Part shown: positions 23,806 to 33,889 of the stretch, in pieces
Numbering within the stretch: position 1 is the stretch's first letter
Layout of the letters: each line of letters starts with the position of its first letter
Assembly (NCBI GenBank): GCA_039621445.1
Contig: CP154957.1
Span: forward strand, 44,326,309-44,390,308
DNA: 64,000 bases
Direction of reading: 5' to 3'
From: Euglena gracilis
Taxonomy: Eukaryota; Euglenida; Euglenophyceae; Euglenales
Program-made: the position numbers and the translations under genes
Notes under the pieces: model-generated
What the model was told of the DNA's origin: nothing
Seen by the model: only the letters and a program-made list of their open reading frames with translations
Databases searched by the model: none

Positions 23806-26800
23806 ATGCTGCCTGGGCGCGGACCTGGACCAGGTCCACCATGGCCGCAGCCTTCTGGCGCGCCATACCCCCAGTACCCTCAGTATGCTGAGGCCCCAAT
23901 TCCGGGTGCCCCACATGCTGAGAGGATTTCAGCCCCGGTATTCGCCGCGGCTACCAGCAGCCGGTCCGCATACGCGGTACCAGATCCATCTGCCGCCCAG
24001 CAGCCGGCACCTCAGCCACCAGCGCAGCGCAGATCGCGCCTGCCCCCGTATGCGGGAGAGATGATCTTCCGCACTACGGAGACGTTGGAGCGGGCGATGC
24101 GTATGTGCGCACCCCCCCCAACGGAGCCCTTTATGCAAACCCTTTGGGATGCATACTGTGCTCAGTTGTTGGTGGTAGCCAACACCCCTGTGGCTCAGTG
24201 GTGTCCCTGTGGTCAGGCCCTGATGACAGGGAGACGGTATTTCTCGTCGGCATCCGATTCCGGATTCGAGCCTGGCGAGACCATGATGGATCTGGGCGTG
24301 TATGTGCCGCCCATGCTGCAAACGCAGACGCCGGTGGGATCCCACACCGTGCATATGCGTGAGCACACGCCCCCACCGGTAGGTGAGGCTGTGCATGTCC
24401 CACCTGGGATGACGAGAATTTTTGCTCGCCCGCCCTCGCCGCAGCGAATGCCGCCGCGCGAGCCGCCAGCGGAGCAATTTGTCTCGCGGTACGCGACGCA
24501 CGCGGATTACCCGCGCGGCGCACGCGTACTCCCAGCCGGACAGTCGGACGTGCCCCCTGAGGCATACGTCCAACACATGTTCATGCACTGGATGCCTCAG
24601 GCATCATCGGTCGCCCCTGCCCCTGGCGTTGAGCCACGGAGGCAGGCGGAGCCCATAGTGGTGGAGGATGAACCTCCCCACCGTGAGGCAGCCCGACCGC
24701 CCAGTGCAGCCCCTGTCCAGACTGGGGATATCCCCGTCGGCAGGAGACTCCCTACTACCACATGGCACCTCCGGGAACCGAGCAGGATGAGCTTGCTCGG
24801 CATTTCCTGCAGGAGCCAGTATTCACGTCTGAAGAGCACCGGGCGAGGTATTACGCCTCTCTGGCTGCCCTTCAGGGTCGTGGATACACCCCCTACCATC
24901 CGTACCAACCGCAGCTGCGGGTGGCGACCCCGGTATTACCCGGTGAGCCCCCGGCAGGAGCGGCAGGATTACCTGCCACCCTGAAGCGCGATAGGGTTAC
25001 GGAGAACCTTACCCCACAGCCCAGGCGACCCAGCCCACGGGACGCGGAAGGCGGTGCGGCAATGCAGGTGGAAGCCAGCCAGGATACCCCGGCTGGGCAA
25101 CCACCGGCAGTGGCACAGGCAGCGATGAGCCGTCCTGTTGCCGCAATGCCACCGCCGATCCCTCCGGTATGGAAGGAGCCGCGACCCCCTACGCCGAAAC
25201 CAAGCCCACGCCAGGCTCCTAGCCAGCGCCCAGCCACGCCGTCACCGCGACGTGCAGCGGAACGGCAAGGTCCCTCCCCAGAGATGGAATGGGAAGGTAC
25301 CGAACCGACTCCTGCCGCACCGAGCGCCCGACCCTCTGGTATTCGCCAGACAGGGAAGGACAAAGGTAAGGCTGAGGGCAAAGGCAAGGGAGAAGGCAAA
25401 GGCGTGGCCGGCAAAGGTAAGGGTGAGGGCAAGGGTAAGGGTACAGCCCGTGAGGAGGAGGAAGAACCAGCAGAAGTCCTCTCGGACTTTGAGCAAATGC
25501 TCAGGTTCAAGGAGGAGCTGGAGGACGAAGGCTGGCGAATGCAGCATGATTACCATGTTGCAGGAAACCGCCCCGTCACCCCTCCGGAGGCAGTCATCGA
25601 GGTGGTATTACACCACACCGAAAACAGAGTCAGACAATTCCATTACGGAATTGACCTGTACGCCTTCGAAGGTGAAGGTGGCAGACCCTTGCTGGATGCC
25701 CAGCCGGGTTTCTGGGAACTCTGGTTTTGGCTGGGATACCCCTGCCAGAACTGGGGTCTCTTCAGCGACTCCACTGGCCGCAGTTACCTGCACCAGTTAG
25801 GATTTCGGGACCAGCATGTGGTGGCCCGAAGGCTGAAGGCAATCTTCGACTGTATTCACACAGTCGGGCCCCTCGGTGTGCAGTGGAAATACTACCCACT
25901 GAACCCCGACATCGAACGCCTGATCGAGGTGTTGTGGTGCAACAACCTCCAGGTGTGGCTGGTGAGCCATTACGGCTCCACCTTCCGCGTTAAGCGCGTT
26001 TCCCTGGCTTACCCACAGAGGTATGACCTCTGTTGTAAGTACTGCCGGCAGGAATTTCCTGTCGACTTCTGGGGATTCGGCGTACGCGGAAGTCCTCCAC
26101 CGCCTCGGGATAACCCGGGCCTGGAGATGGGACGCCGCATGCTTATGCATGTGTGCCGCGACGCCCCGGATGTCCAGGGCAAAAGTCGCCGCGTCCATAA
26201 GCAGCGTATTTTTATGCTGCAACAGTTCTGGTGGCGAGCCTGGACCACCTACGTCATGGAGGTGTATATACATCTCCGTGACCCCCAGGACGATAGGCCT
26301 GGTATGGAAAGCTTGCCACCAGACTACGGCGACCCCGTTGAGGGACCTCGTCGTCGTCGGGTTATCGCCGACCTGCGCCCCAACTGGCACCTGGCCGGGA
26401 TAGACCTGGAGGAACATTTGAGGCGACAGTTTGGCGGTACCCTCGACAGGGAGGTATTCCTCCAGCTGATGAATCACCCGAAGGCCATCCTCGACCTGGG
26501 TATGCCGATTCTGGCATGCGTGCAGGAGTTCGAGGACGGGTTTTTCGAGGTCTGGGAGGACACGCGTTACCGCGGCTTCCTGGGCCCGAACAGGCCTGCC
26601 AACGCTTGGGTGCAGCCATCATGGCCGCCACCCTGGCCCAACAGTGCCAGCAGCAGCACGCTGGCCTTTTACAGGCTGGCGGATGCCCAGGGATGCCGAT
26701 GGCACCCCGACGATCCTCGTTCGCCCGAGGATCTGCGCGCCTTCATCGCCCCAGAGGATGAACCTCTGGCGCGAAGGAGACGTGAGGCGTCAGTCGCTTC

Positions 26801-29324
26801 CACCACCGCGATTCCGCGGCGGGAGGAACGCGACCGCAGCCCCTCCGTCACCATTCTGGAGGCAGCGCCGCCGTCTCCGACAGGAACGGCTGTATCATTC
26901 GTCTCTGCCCCGCGAGCGGCAGGGGAACGATCGGTTTCCCCGGCCCCCGCGACGGCTCCCGTCTGTCCACCGGTAGGTGGAGACCAGGAACTTCCTGAGG
27001 AGGAAGGTGAGAACGTGGAGGATATCCTCTACGCTGCTCTGCATGCTCCGGCACAGCCTAGGCCAGACACAGCACCCGCAGGGGATATACCTGTGGATGC
27101 TACGCCTGTTCCAACGGCTGAGCCTCCAGCCGAGGTGACTGGTATGGTCGTCGAGGACATCCTCGAAGAACCTACCAGCCCCGCAGCACGCACCTCATTA
27201 GGAGGCCGTGTGCTCGGCGCCGTAGTCACCGGCATTACTGCCGTGGCTGCTGCACTAACGCCACGAGGTGGAGGCGCAGCATCAAGCTCCGCCGCTGAGG
27301 TCGTGGAGACACCAGATGTCGGTGTCCCCACACCCACATCTCCGGCAGCAGTTCAACCACCATCAGGGGATGAACCCCAGCCGACAGAGACACCTGTCGC
27401 ACCGGCTACACCGGAGGATCAACCTCCCGTAGCACCTGCGCCAGCGGTTGTGGAGGATCAACCTCCTAGACCGGATGTCGAAATGGAAGTGGAGGAGATA
27501 CCCCCACGACAACCGACACCGCGCAGGGTCCCTGCCGTCCCGAGGACAATGGCAGAGTTTCTGGGAGCGCCAGCGCCTGTGGAAGCACCGATTCCGGTGA
27601 CGACCACAGTGCCACGCCTCGTCGGACAGGATGAACCTGCTCGGCGACGGCCGGCTGAACAACCCCAGGAACGTTTGCCGACCCCTCGGAGCGTCATGCG
27701 CGACCCAGCGGTCAGTATGCCCGCTTCGCCCAGACGGCAAACGTCTACTCCGGCACCATCGGCTCCTGATACCAGGAGTAAGCCGCAGGCGTCGCCTCCT
27801 GATTCCGGGAGTGCGAAGCCGAAAGGAGGCAAACCGGGTGCTGCACCCTGTAAGCCCCCTTCTAAAGGCGGTGATGGGAAACCACCACCGAAAGGTGGCG
27901 CCGGAGGTCAGACTGGCGGACAGCCGAAAGGCCCTACGACAATGCACGACTATTCGGCCGTTGCATCGTCCGGGTACGGCCAGAGCAAACCGAAAGGTAA
28001 GGCTCGTGGTCGACAGGCCCAATCTTCCGCCGGATCGACGGATGAGGAGCAGGATGAACCTGCTGCACCTCCTGTGTCTGCGGATGCCCAGCTCTGGACC
28101 CAGGATATCCTGACCAGACTAGGCACCGTGGAAGAGAGGACGAAGAAACTGGCTGCTATTAGGCACCAGACAGGGTCACTGAATCGATGGATTCAGCCCC
28201 TCTTCGTCCGCGGAGAACCTTTCCACTATGTCCCGGAACATACCTGGACATTCTGGAACAGGCGCTCCCCCAGAGTACTGGCACAGTACTTTGGCGAGGA
28301 CTGCGTGTTGGATTTCCAGCACGGCACGTCCTTTGCCTGGACGTGCACCGTGTGCCACCATGTGCGGCACAACCAACCGCTTGTGCATGTGTGCAAGCGG
28401 CAGGTGCAATCCTCGTGGTTCCATCACAGGGCATATGTGCCGAACTGTGTGGCGCTCGTATGTGGCGAGTGCCTGAATGCCTGGAAGCACAGCTTGAACT
28501 ACTCCTACAGTGAGAATGCTCACGACAGGGATATCCCTGCCTTGTGCATCAACTGTATAGGACGCAAGTTCGTGCAGACTGCTGATGGAGCAGTCACCAC
28601 CATTGTCCCCCAGCACTGGGAGACACTGGAGAAGTGGAAGAAGGAGTACAAACAGGTGGAAGGACGCCTGAAGCACTCCGACTTCAAAAAGGTAGAAAGC
28701 TACCGCCACACGGGAATGGCCCGTGAGTTCCAGATCGACGCTGGGGCAATGCGCCTCGCCGTCGAGGAACATGCCAAGGTAAGAATGCCTTACCTCTGGA
28801 TTGATGGCGACTGGGAGACACAGGTTTACCCCCTGTTCTCCAAGCGTCAGCATGGCGGATACGCCTTGCCACTGTGGCCTCCTGAAGAACACGATTTGGT
28901 GGACTTCAGAGGTTGGTTGGCGGCTGTATTACGGCCCCATACCGCAAGAGCTCGGACAGCGAGGTGGATGTATGACATCAACTTCAAGCAGACCCCGGGG
29001 ATGCCCCCGCAGGTGCCTGCGAATCACCCCCGGATGAATTACATCATCTGGCCGGTGATGCTGCCCAGAATTTTCTGGGAGCAGCTCCAGCGGTGTCTTC
29101 AGCATCACGCTGACCGTACCAGGGAGAAGCTGCCGGACAGTTCGATCAAGGACTGGGAGACCCCTTCCTTTGATGTCAACGATCCGGAGCTCAACACCAT
29201 TCGGAGTGAATCAGCTCCACCGCGTTCCCCACGCCAACTGGAGTTGGTTGAGGACCCATTAGGGGACCCCCAACACGACTACTGGCGTGAGGTCCGCGAA
29301 CGTCCAGCCGATAAAGGCAGGTGA
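23806..29324 (+). CDS. ORF3 of copy B, ~1,840-residue protein of unknown function
   Basis: Starts at MLPGRGPGPG (23806). One C is lost relative to copy A near 24735 (C5 to C4), so the protein is split into two frames; the second stays open for more than 1,500 codons to 29324. Domains in order: a P/Q-rich N-terminus with CPCG; a K/G/E-rich basic linker (about 25350-25450); a tryptophan-rich globular region (about 25480-26680) with CCKYC followed by H-V-C; a long P/E-rich disordered region with many D-E/Q-P motifs (26750-28080); and a C-terminal cysteine/histidine region (28200-28600: CTVCHHVRH, HVCKR, CVALVCGEC, CINC) that looks like a treble-clef or zinc-ribbon fold. No RT, protease, integrase, transmembrane or signal segment is visible. 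The role is unknown; the position after pol matches env-like or accessory ORFs. Confidence 0.75.
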
Positions 29325-30130
29325 GGTGTCTGTCAGCGCCAATGCGGCGTCTTTCAGCACCCTCGTCAGGTATTCGACTGACACCCTGTTTGGGTATTCG
29401 CCCGAACAGCCCCTTCGAAGACCCTTTGCGGTATTCGCCGCTAGTAAGTTCCCACCGGGATGCTGCCATGTGCAGGATTCCGTGCGCATGCATGCACACC
29501 CCTCTCCCCTCTCCCCTCTCGCGGGCGTGCGACACGCAGCGCACACGGCCTCTTTTCCTTTCCCTTTCTTTTCTTTTCGGCCGTTTGAGGCCTTAAGGCT
29601 GCCAGACAGCACCATTTTTCTGGCCTAAGCCAACCCCCCACTCCTCTCTACTTTCCCCCCGGGGCAAATGCTGTCGCCGGCAGTTGGTTTTGTAGAGTAG
29701 GATTTCCTTTTGCGTGGTAAGGTTTGACTGGCCATGCGCCCTGCCCAGGTTTGACTGGTCAGAGGCCCCCTCCTTCCACACCCTCCCCATGGGTTTTCCT
29801 GGAATGCCCATGGACCCAACCCCAAGTGCCTTGGGCACACCCAAACTGGGTGGATGGGTTTGCTTGGCAAGGAAACCTGCCAGCCCCATTTTCCCCAATG
29901 GGCTATAATATACTATATACCCATAAGCCACCGCAAAATAGGTGAAACCATTTTGCGCGTTTTGGGCTTTTGGGTCCCCTCCTTTCCGCCCCCCCCCCTT
30001 TGAGTGGACCCATGTGCGACGGAAAGGGCCCCTGTGGATGCGCCAGGGTGCACCTCCCACAGACCAGGTCTGTGTCCGAAATCCCTGTGGCCAGAATGCC
30101 CGGTCCAAAGGGGAAATCGGGCATAGCCCT
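29325..30130 (+). other. 3' untranslated region of copy B
   Basis: About 800 bp between the ORF3 stop and the polypurine tract. No reading frame resembles a known protein. Confidence 0.6.
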
Positions 30131-30140
30131 GGGAGGGGGA
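30131..30140 (+). promoter_or_regulatory. Polypurine tract of copy B
   Basis: GGGAGGGGGA directly precedes the 3' LTR start (TGTGTACC), the expected plus-strand primer site. Confidence 0.8.
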
Positions 30141-30448
30141 TGTGTACCAGGCGTATGCTTCTGTCCCCTTCCGTTGAGGAAGTTAGGATGGAAGCAGATC
30201 CTATTAGGATCTCCTAATGGGTGCCCCTTCTCTCTCCACAGGTGGTATTCTTCTTATACCTTTTCCTTCCTTTCCTTGGACCGGACTTGTATTTCCAGTC
30301 CGTCCTCCCTGCATTGCTCCGTGCTTTGCTTCTTGGGAAGTGGGGAAAGGGTTGTTACTGTTACTCTGATTTTTAGTTCCCAAGTAGGTGCGCCAAGGCG
30401 AAAGCGAAGGCTTTTTGGGAATTGGGAATTGGGAATCAGACGTACACT
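30141..30448 (+). repeat. 3' LTR of copy B
   Basis: Same 308-bp LTR as 16440-16747, with one substitution that I could find (G to T in GACTTGTATTTCC). It is followed by the GTTAA target duplicate and then copy A gag on the minus strand. Confidence 0.92.
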
Positions 30449-31789
30449 GTTAATCCCGCCAATGTCGGATTGCAACTGCAACTGCAGGGAATCCTGCCGT
30501 TGTGCCATTTCCGCGACTTTCGCGCTCAGATTGGATAATCCAACCCGATTCGCGTCACAATAGCTGGTTTTCTGCTCCAAACGGGAAAGTCGCTCCTCCA
30601 ACTGCCGCACATACGTGTGGGGAGCAAAATTCTCGTTGGCTTGTGACCGGAATTGCCGAAAGTTTTCCGTTTCATCGCACAACTGCATAATGCGGTGTTG
30701 TGATTCATGGAAAGTTGCAGACAATGTGGTGAAATGGTCCATAGACACAAATCCACCACTGCTGGATGTTGCAGACGAGGAATCTCGTGCATGTAACTGT
30801 TGTTGCAAATGCAGCAACGCAGATGAACAGGACTCCATTTGTCCCGATAACTGTTGTAGTGAGCCATGCAAGTGCAGAAACTTGGATTCATTCCGCGTTT
30901 CCGCTTCATGCATGCATTCACTAATTTGCCGGAAGTGTTGCGGGAGTTGTTGGCACATTCTGTCAAAGGTTTCCCGAAAGTTTGCAAGGTCAATACCCGC
31001 ACTTTCGAAATTCCTCTGGCAATATCTGCCAACTTCCTGCAAGTAATTCCAGCAGTGTTCAAAGACATGTTTCTGGTTGTCCTCATCAAACTGAAGCACT
31101 TTGTTCAATGCGGTTGCACACTCTGCAACGCATTGTTGCACATGATTGAACTGCCTCACAAGGGGGTGATCCCCTAGAAGCCGAGCAACAATATCCTGCA
31201 CATCCTCAGCAGTGAGGAGCTCACCAGTGCCCTTCCCATAGTCATCCGTGGGGTGGGATGTACCGGATAATTCCGGCACCACGAGGCGAGTCTCCGGTTG
31301 CCAAGGTAGTGCGGGATAGCACCCGATATCGGGGGGTGGTGGCAAAGCTCTGTAAGGGCTTGCCGGTGGAAGAGCCGGTGGGGGTTGAAAGAAACACGGG
31401 GTTTCTAGCCCACCACCACCAGAGAAGCCCGGTGGCGGAATTACCACGGGTCTCTCCGGTGTGTGCAGCTGCACCATTGCCGCAGACAGAGGCGAATACC
31501 CCCGTTGTGGCAAGGTGAGTGCGGAAGAGGCCGCATTAGCCTCTGAAGCCAATGATGTGGAGGGCTCATCGCCGACCACTGTCAATGATGACAAGTGTTG
31601 TAATTGTGACAATTGAATTAATTGTGCCTCATCGGCGTGGGAACTGGAAGCACTTTCACATAAAAGCTTCCAATCCCCATTTTCTTGGTCAATGTCTTGC
31701 AATGATGCCTGTAATAAGGCATAATTGAATTGGTGGTTGGGGCCTGTGCTTTGCATCTTTCTGATGACAAAAACAGCAAAAACCCACAA
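30449..31789 (-). pseudogene. gag, N-terminal part (copy A)
   Basis: Open minus-strand frame from 31789 (or the internal ATG at 31756, MQSTGPNHQ) to the copy B insertion at 30449. It covers the S/P-rich N-terminus and the Q-rich coiled coils, and ends at SDIGGINS. The next residues of the same protein are found at 16439. It retains the frame that copy B lost near 17599 (DVQDIVARLLGDHPLV) and lacks the TKL residues before EHCWNYL. Confidence 0.88.
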
Positions 31790-31843
31790 AACTAAGCAGT
31801 TGTGCTGGCACCAGAGGGGCTGTAACGGGTAATACCGTACAGA

Positions 31844-32176
31844 TGTTTACGTTGGTTGTCACCACCCGCCGTTGGACGGCCACGGGGCAGCTCATACTGC
31901 TTGCCGTGGCACGCCCTCAGGCGGGGAACTACACCCAAGGTCCGGCCAACCAGTGTCTCGTCCCTGGGCGCAGTTGCACGCGCCAGTCGATCCCCGCGGT
32001 ATGCCCTCTGCCCGTACGGGATCGACCAGGGCTCACACGGCGGGACCTGGGTCTCGAACCCACGACCTCCCGCGTGTGAGCCCAGCACCTTACCGAATAA
32101 GCTACTCGAGCGGTACTCGGCTTGGTACTACGCGCCGGCTACCAACCTCCGTAGGATCTCCCGTCTGCCGCACACA
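31844..32176 (-). repeat. TRIM downstream LTR
   Basis: 333-bp direct repeat of 32534-32866, offset by 690 bp, with two substitutions. It contains the tRNA-related block at 32037-32113. Confidence 0.93.
32037..32113 (-). other. tRNA-related A-box/B-box segment in TRIM LTR
   Basis: The minus strand carries TAGCTTATTCGG (32104-32093, fits the tRNA A-box) and, 33 bases on, GGTTCGAGACC (32060-32050, fits the B-box). T-arm pairing is partly kept (TGGG/CCCA). The anticodon loop would read CTCACAC (CAC, Val), but the anticodon and acceptor stems are poorly paired, so this is tRNA-derived rather than a functional tRNA. It could act as an internal RNA polymerase III promoter. Confidence 0.65.
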
Positions 32177-32189
32177 CTCCCCTCCCAAG
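32177..32189 (-). promoter_or_regulatory. TRIM polypurine tract
   Basis: The minus strand reads CTTGGGAGGGGAG immediately before the downstream LTR. Confidence 0.8.
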
Positions 32190-32518
32190 AGCCTTACTAC
32201 ACTAGCCCACTGCGTCACTATGGCCGTGGCCCCTGCAGCTCGGGTTATGCCTCACACGGCCCTAGTTGGCTGAGTGCTTCTCACGAGTACTGCGTCACCA
32301 GGCTGCCGACCCCTGCAGCTCGGGTTTGCTATTGCCGGCAGTTTACGTGTTGTCGACTTCCACGGGCTCTGCCGCCTTGGAGCGTCCCCCTTAGCATCGG
32401 CTTGAGGCTTTGGAACGGTGTAGGAGTTTCAGTCGCCCTAGACTCGGCGCGTCCGCCTCCGCCTTCCGGGCGCCGTGGGGTCAGGCTCTGATTTCCCGGT
32501 TCGTGTGGCATTAGACGG

Positions 32519-32533
32519 GTTCCCCTGCTACCA
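32519..32533 (-). promoter_or_regulatory. TRIM primer-binding site
   Basis: The minus strand reads TGGTAGCAGGGGAAC directly after the upstream LTR. It is complementary to the 3' end of animal-type initiator Met tRNA with one mismatch in twelve. Confidence 0.8.
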
Positions 32534-32866
32534 TGTTTACGTTGGTTGTCACCACCCGCCGTTGGACGGCCACGGGGCAGCTCATACTGCTTGCCGTGGC
32601 ACGCCCTCAGGCAGGGAACTACACCCAAGGTCCGGCCAACCAGTGTCTCGTCCCTGGGCGCAGTTGCACGCGCCAGTCGATCCCCGCGGTATGCCCTCTG
32701 CCCGTACGGGATCGACCAGGGCTCACACGGCGGGACCTGGGTCTCGAACCCACGACCTCCCGCGTGTGAGCCCAGCACCTTACCGAATAAGCTACTCGAG
32801 CGATACTCGGCTTGGTACTACGCGCCGGCTACCAACCTCCGTAGGATCTCCCGTCTGCCGCACACA
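32534..32866 (-). repeat. TRIM upstream LTR
   Basis: 333-bp LTR, TG...CA. A 9-bp inverted repeat (32676-32684 with 32708-32716) encloses the palindrome CCCGTACGGG. Confidence 0.93.
32727..32803 (-). other. tRNA-related segment, second LTR copy
   Basis: The same A-box (32794-32783) and B-box (32750-32740) block as in the other LTR, unchanged within the boxes. Confidence 0.65.
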
Positions 32867-33053
32867 ACAGAACCTTCCGGAGCCTGCTCGTCTGCTTAGA
32901 CGTTGACTAGAAGCCGGGAGTTGGCGCTGCGACCGTGTAATAACGGTGCAGGGGCTCTCCGCTGCCAGTCAGCGTAGGATCGAACCAATCTGCTACCAAG
33001 TGTAATACTTGATAGCGTTTCTTTCTGTATGGGCTGTATGTGTAGGATCGTGA

Positions 33054-33068
33054 CCTAATCTGCTACCA
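33054..33068 (-). promoter_or_regulatory. Primer-binding site of copy A
   Basis: The minus strand reads TGGTAGCAGATTAGG next to the LTR; its first nine bases match the initiator-Met PBS. Confidence 0.75.
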
Positions 33069-33376
33069 AGTGTACGTCTGATTCCCAATTCCCCTTTCCC
33101 AATTCCCAAAAGCCTTCGCTTTCGCCTTGGCGCACCTACTTGGGAACTGAAAATGAGAGTAACAGTAAAAACCCTTTTCCCACTTCCCAAGAAGCAAAGC
33201 ATGGAGCAATGCAGGGAGGACGGACTGGATAACCAAGTCCGGTCCGGAGAAAAGGAAAGACAAACAGAATACCACCTGTGGAGAGAGAAGGGGCACCCAT
33301 TAGGAGATCCTAATAGGATCTGCTTCCATCCTAACTTCCTCAACGGAAGGGGACAGAAGCATACGCCTGGTACACA
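33069..33376 (-). repeat. 5' LTR of copy A
   Basis: Full 308-bp LTR on the minus strand, flanked on its outer side by a C-run (33377-33384). It is more diverged from the copy B LTRs than these are from each other. Confidence 0.92.
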
Positions 33377-33464
33377 CCCCCCCCGGGGGAATGGGTCCGG
33401 GCTGGACCCCCCTGCGGGGGGGTCCGCCCCCCGGGGGGGGGGGGTCCCTTAAAGAAACCTGTTT

Positions 33465-33889
33465 CAGGCTCTGGGTTGAACAGGGGTTGGGTGCCACCTG
33501 CTGCACTCCACTCGCAGGTCCGTCCCTGGTGGGCGATACACTTGTTGTGGTTGTGGCCAGACCCAGGTACTCCTCCACCAGGGAGGTCAGGGTTTGGGTT
33601 GTGTGACTGAGGCCAGTGGTCTCCACCACTCCAACCAGGTGGTCAGCCAGTGTCACACCAACAACAGGAACAGGCCCAGACCAGCCATCCACTGTCATGG
33701 TGACCCACTTTTCTTTCAACTCCCAACTCAACCGTTTAACTTGCTTATCATAAAGTGTTTCCAATACATTCCCAGCTAGTGTCTCTCTGCGGCATGGCAC
33801 AAAACCAGGTCGGAGGATACCTAACAGCTGCCGGAAGTACGGGTTGTCGATGGCGGCGAAGGGTATGTTCTGGGAGAATAAGAACTTAC
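33465..33889 (-). pseudogene. DUF659/hAT-like transposase fragment
   Basis: The minus strand reads FLFSQNIPFAAIDNPYFRQL, LGILRPGFVPCRRETLAGNV, LETLYDKQVKRL, then KWVTMTVDGWSG and VVETTGLSHTTQTLTSLVEEYL. The order (helix with PF...NPYFR, RP, then T-DGWS and hydrophobic strands ending in a T/S-G-H-T box) is that of DUF659 in hAT-type transposases and their domesticated relatives. The DGW aspartate is the likely first catalytic acid. The frame then degrades into low-complexity sequence. The RWNS part of such a protein is seen on the other strand at 5196-5438, so it is a separate relic. Confidence 0.7.

Larger units (their letters stand above)
16440..30448 (+). mobile_element. Ty3/Gypsy retrotransposon, copy B (young, inserted in copy A gag)
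   Basis: A plus-strand element with two 308-bp LTRs that differ at only one position I could find, which indicates a recent insertion. It interrupts copy A gag between the codons of GGINS and AIAG. The flanks are GTAA (16436-16439) on the left and GTTAA (30449-30453) on the right. The uninterrupted gag sequence has GTTAA, so this is a 5-bp target-site duplication with one base lost on the left. Internal order: PBS, gag, protease, DIRS-like segment, RT, then a 2.5-kb deletion that removes RNase H, integrase and chromodomain, then ORF3, 3' UTR, polypurine tract and LTR. It is non-autonomous. Confidence 0.93.
31844..32866 (-). mobile_element. TRIM: miniature LTR retrotransposon with tRNA-like LTRs
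   Basis: A complete 1,023-bp element in the 5' leader of copy A: LTR (32866-32534), internal 357 bp (32533-32177), LTR (32176-31844). LTRs begin TGTGTGCGG and end GTAAACA on the minus strand and differ at 2 of 333 positions. The internal region opens with a primer-binding site and closes with a polypurine tract. ACAGA flanks both ends (31839-31843 and 32867-32871) as a perfect 5-bp target duplication, and copy B shows the empty site. There is no coding capacity, so movement must have used proteins of another element. Confidence 0.93.
5510..33376 (-). mobile_element. Ty3/Gypsy chromovirus-type retrotransposon, copy A (old, minus strand, interrupted)
   Basis: Read on the minus strand, copy A runs: 5' LTR (33376-33069), PBS, leader, N-terminal gag (to 30449), then after the copy B insertion the rest of gag (from 16439), the segment before RT, RT, RNase H, integrase, chromodomain, ORF3 and a truncated 3' LTR (5737-5510). 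It is interrupted by copy B (16440-30448) and by a TRIM (31844-32866). A run of five C flanks both outer ends (5505-5509 and 33377-33381) and could be the target-site duplication, but the right copy lies in a longer C-run, so this is weak. Frameshifts, a missing protease segment, a deletion in ORF3 and replacement of the 3' end show it is dead. Confidence 0.9.

Noticed and set aside
25340-25460. KGKGEGKG stretch as a histone H1-like gene
   Set aside because: It is a basic linker inside the continuous ORF3 frame, present at the same place in copy A.
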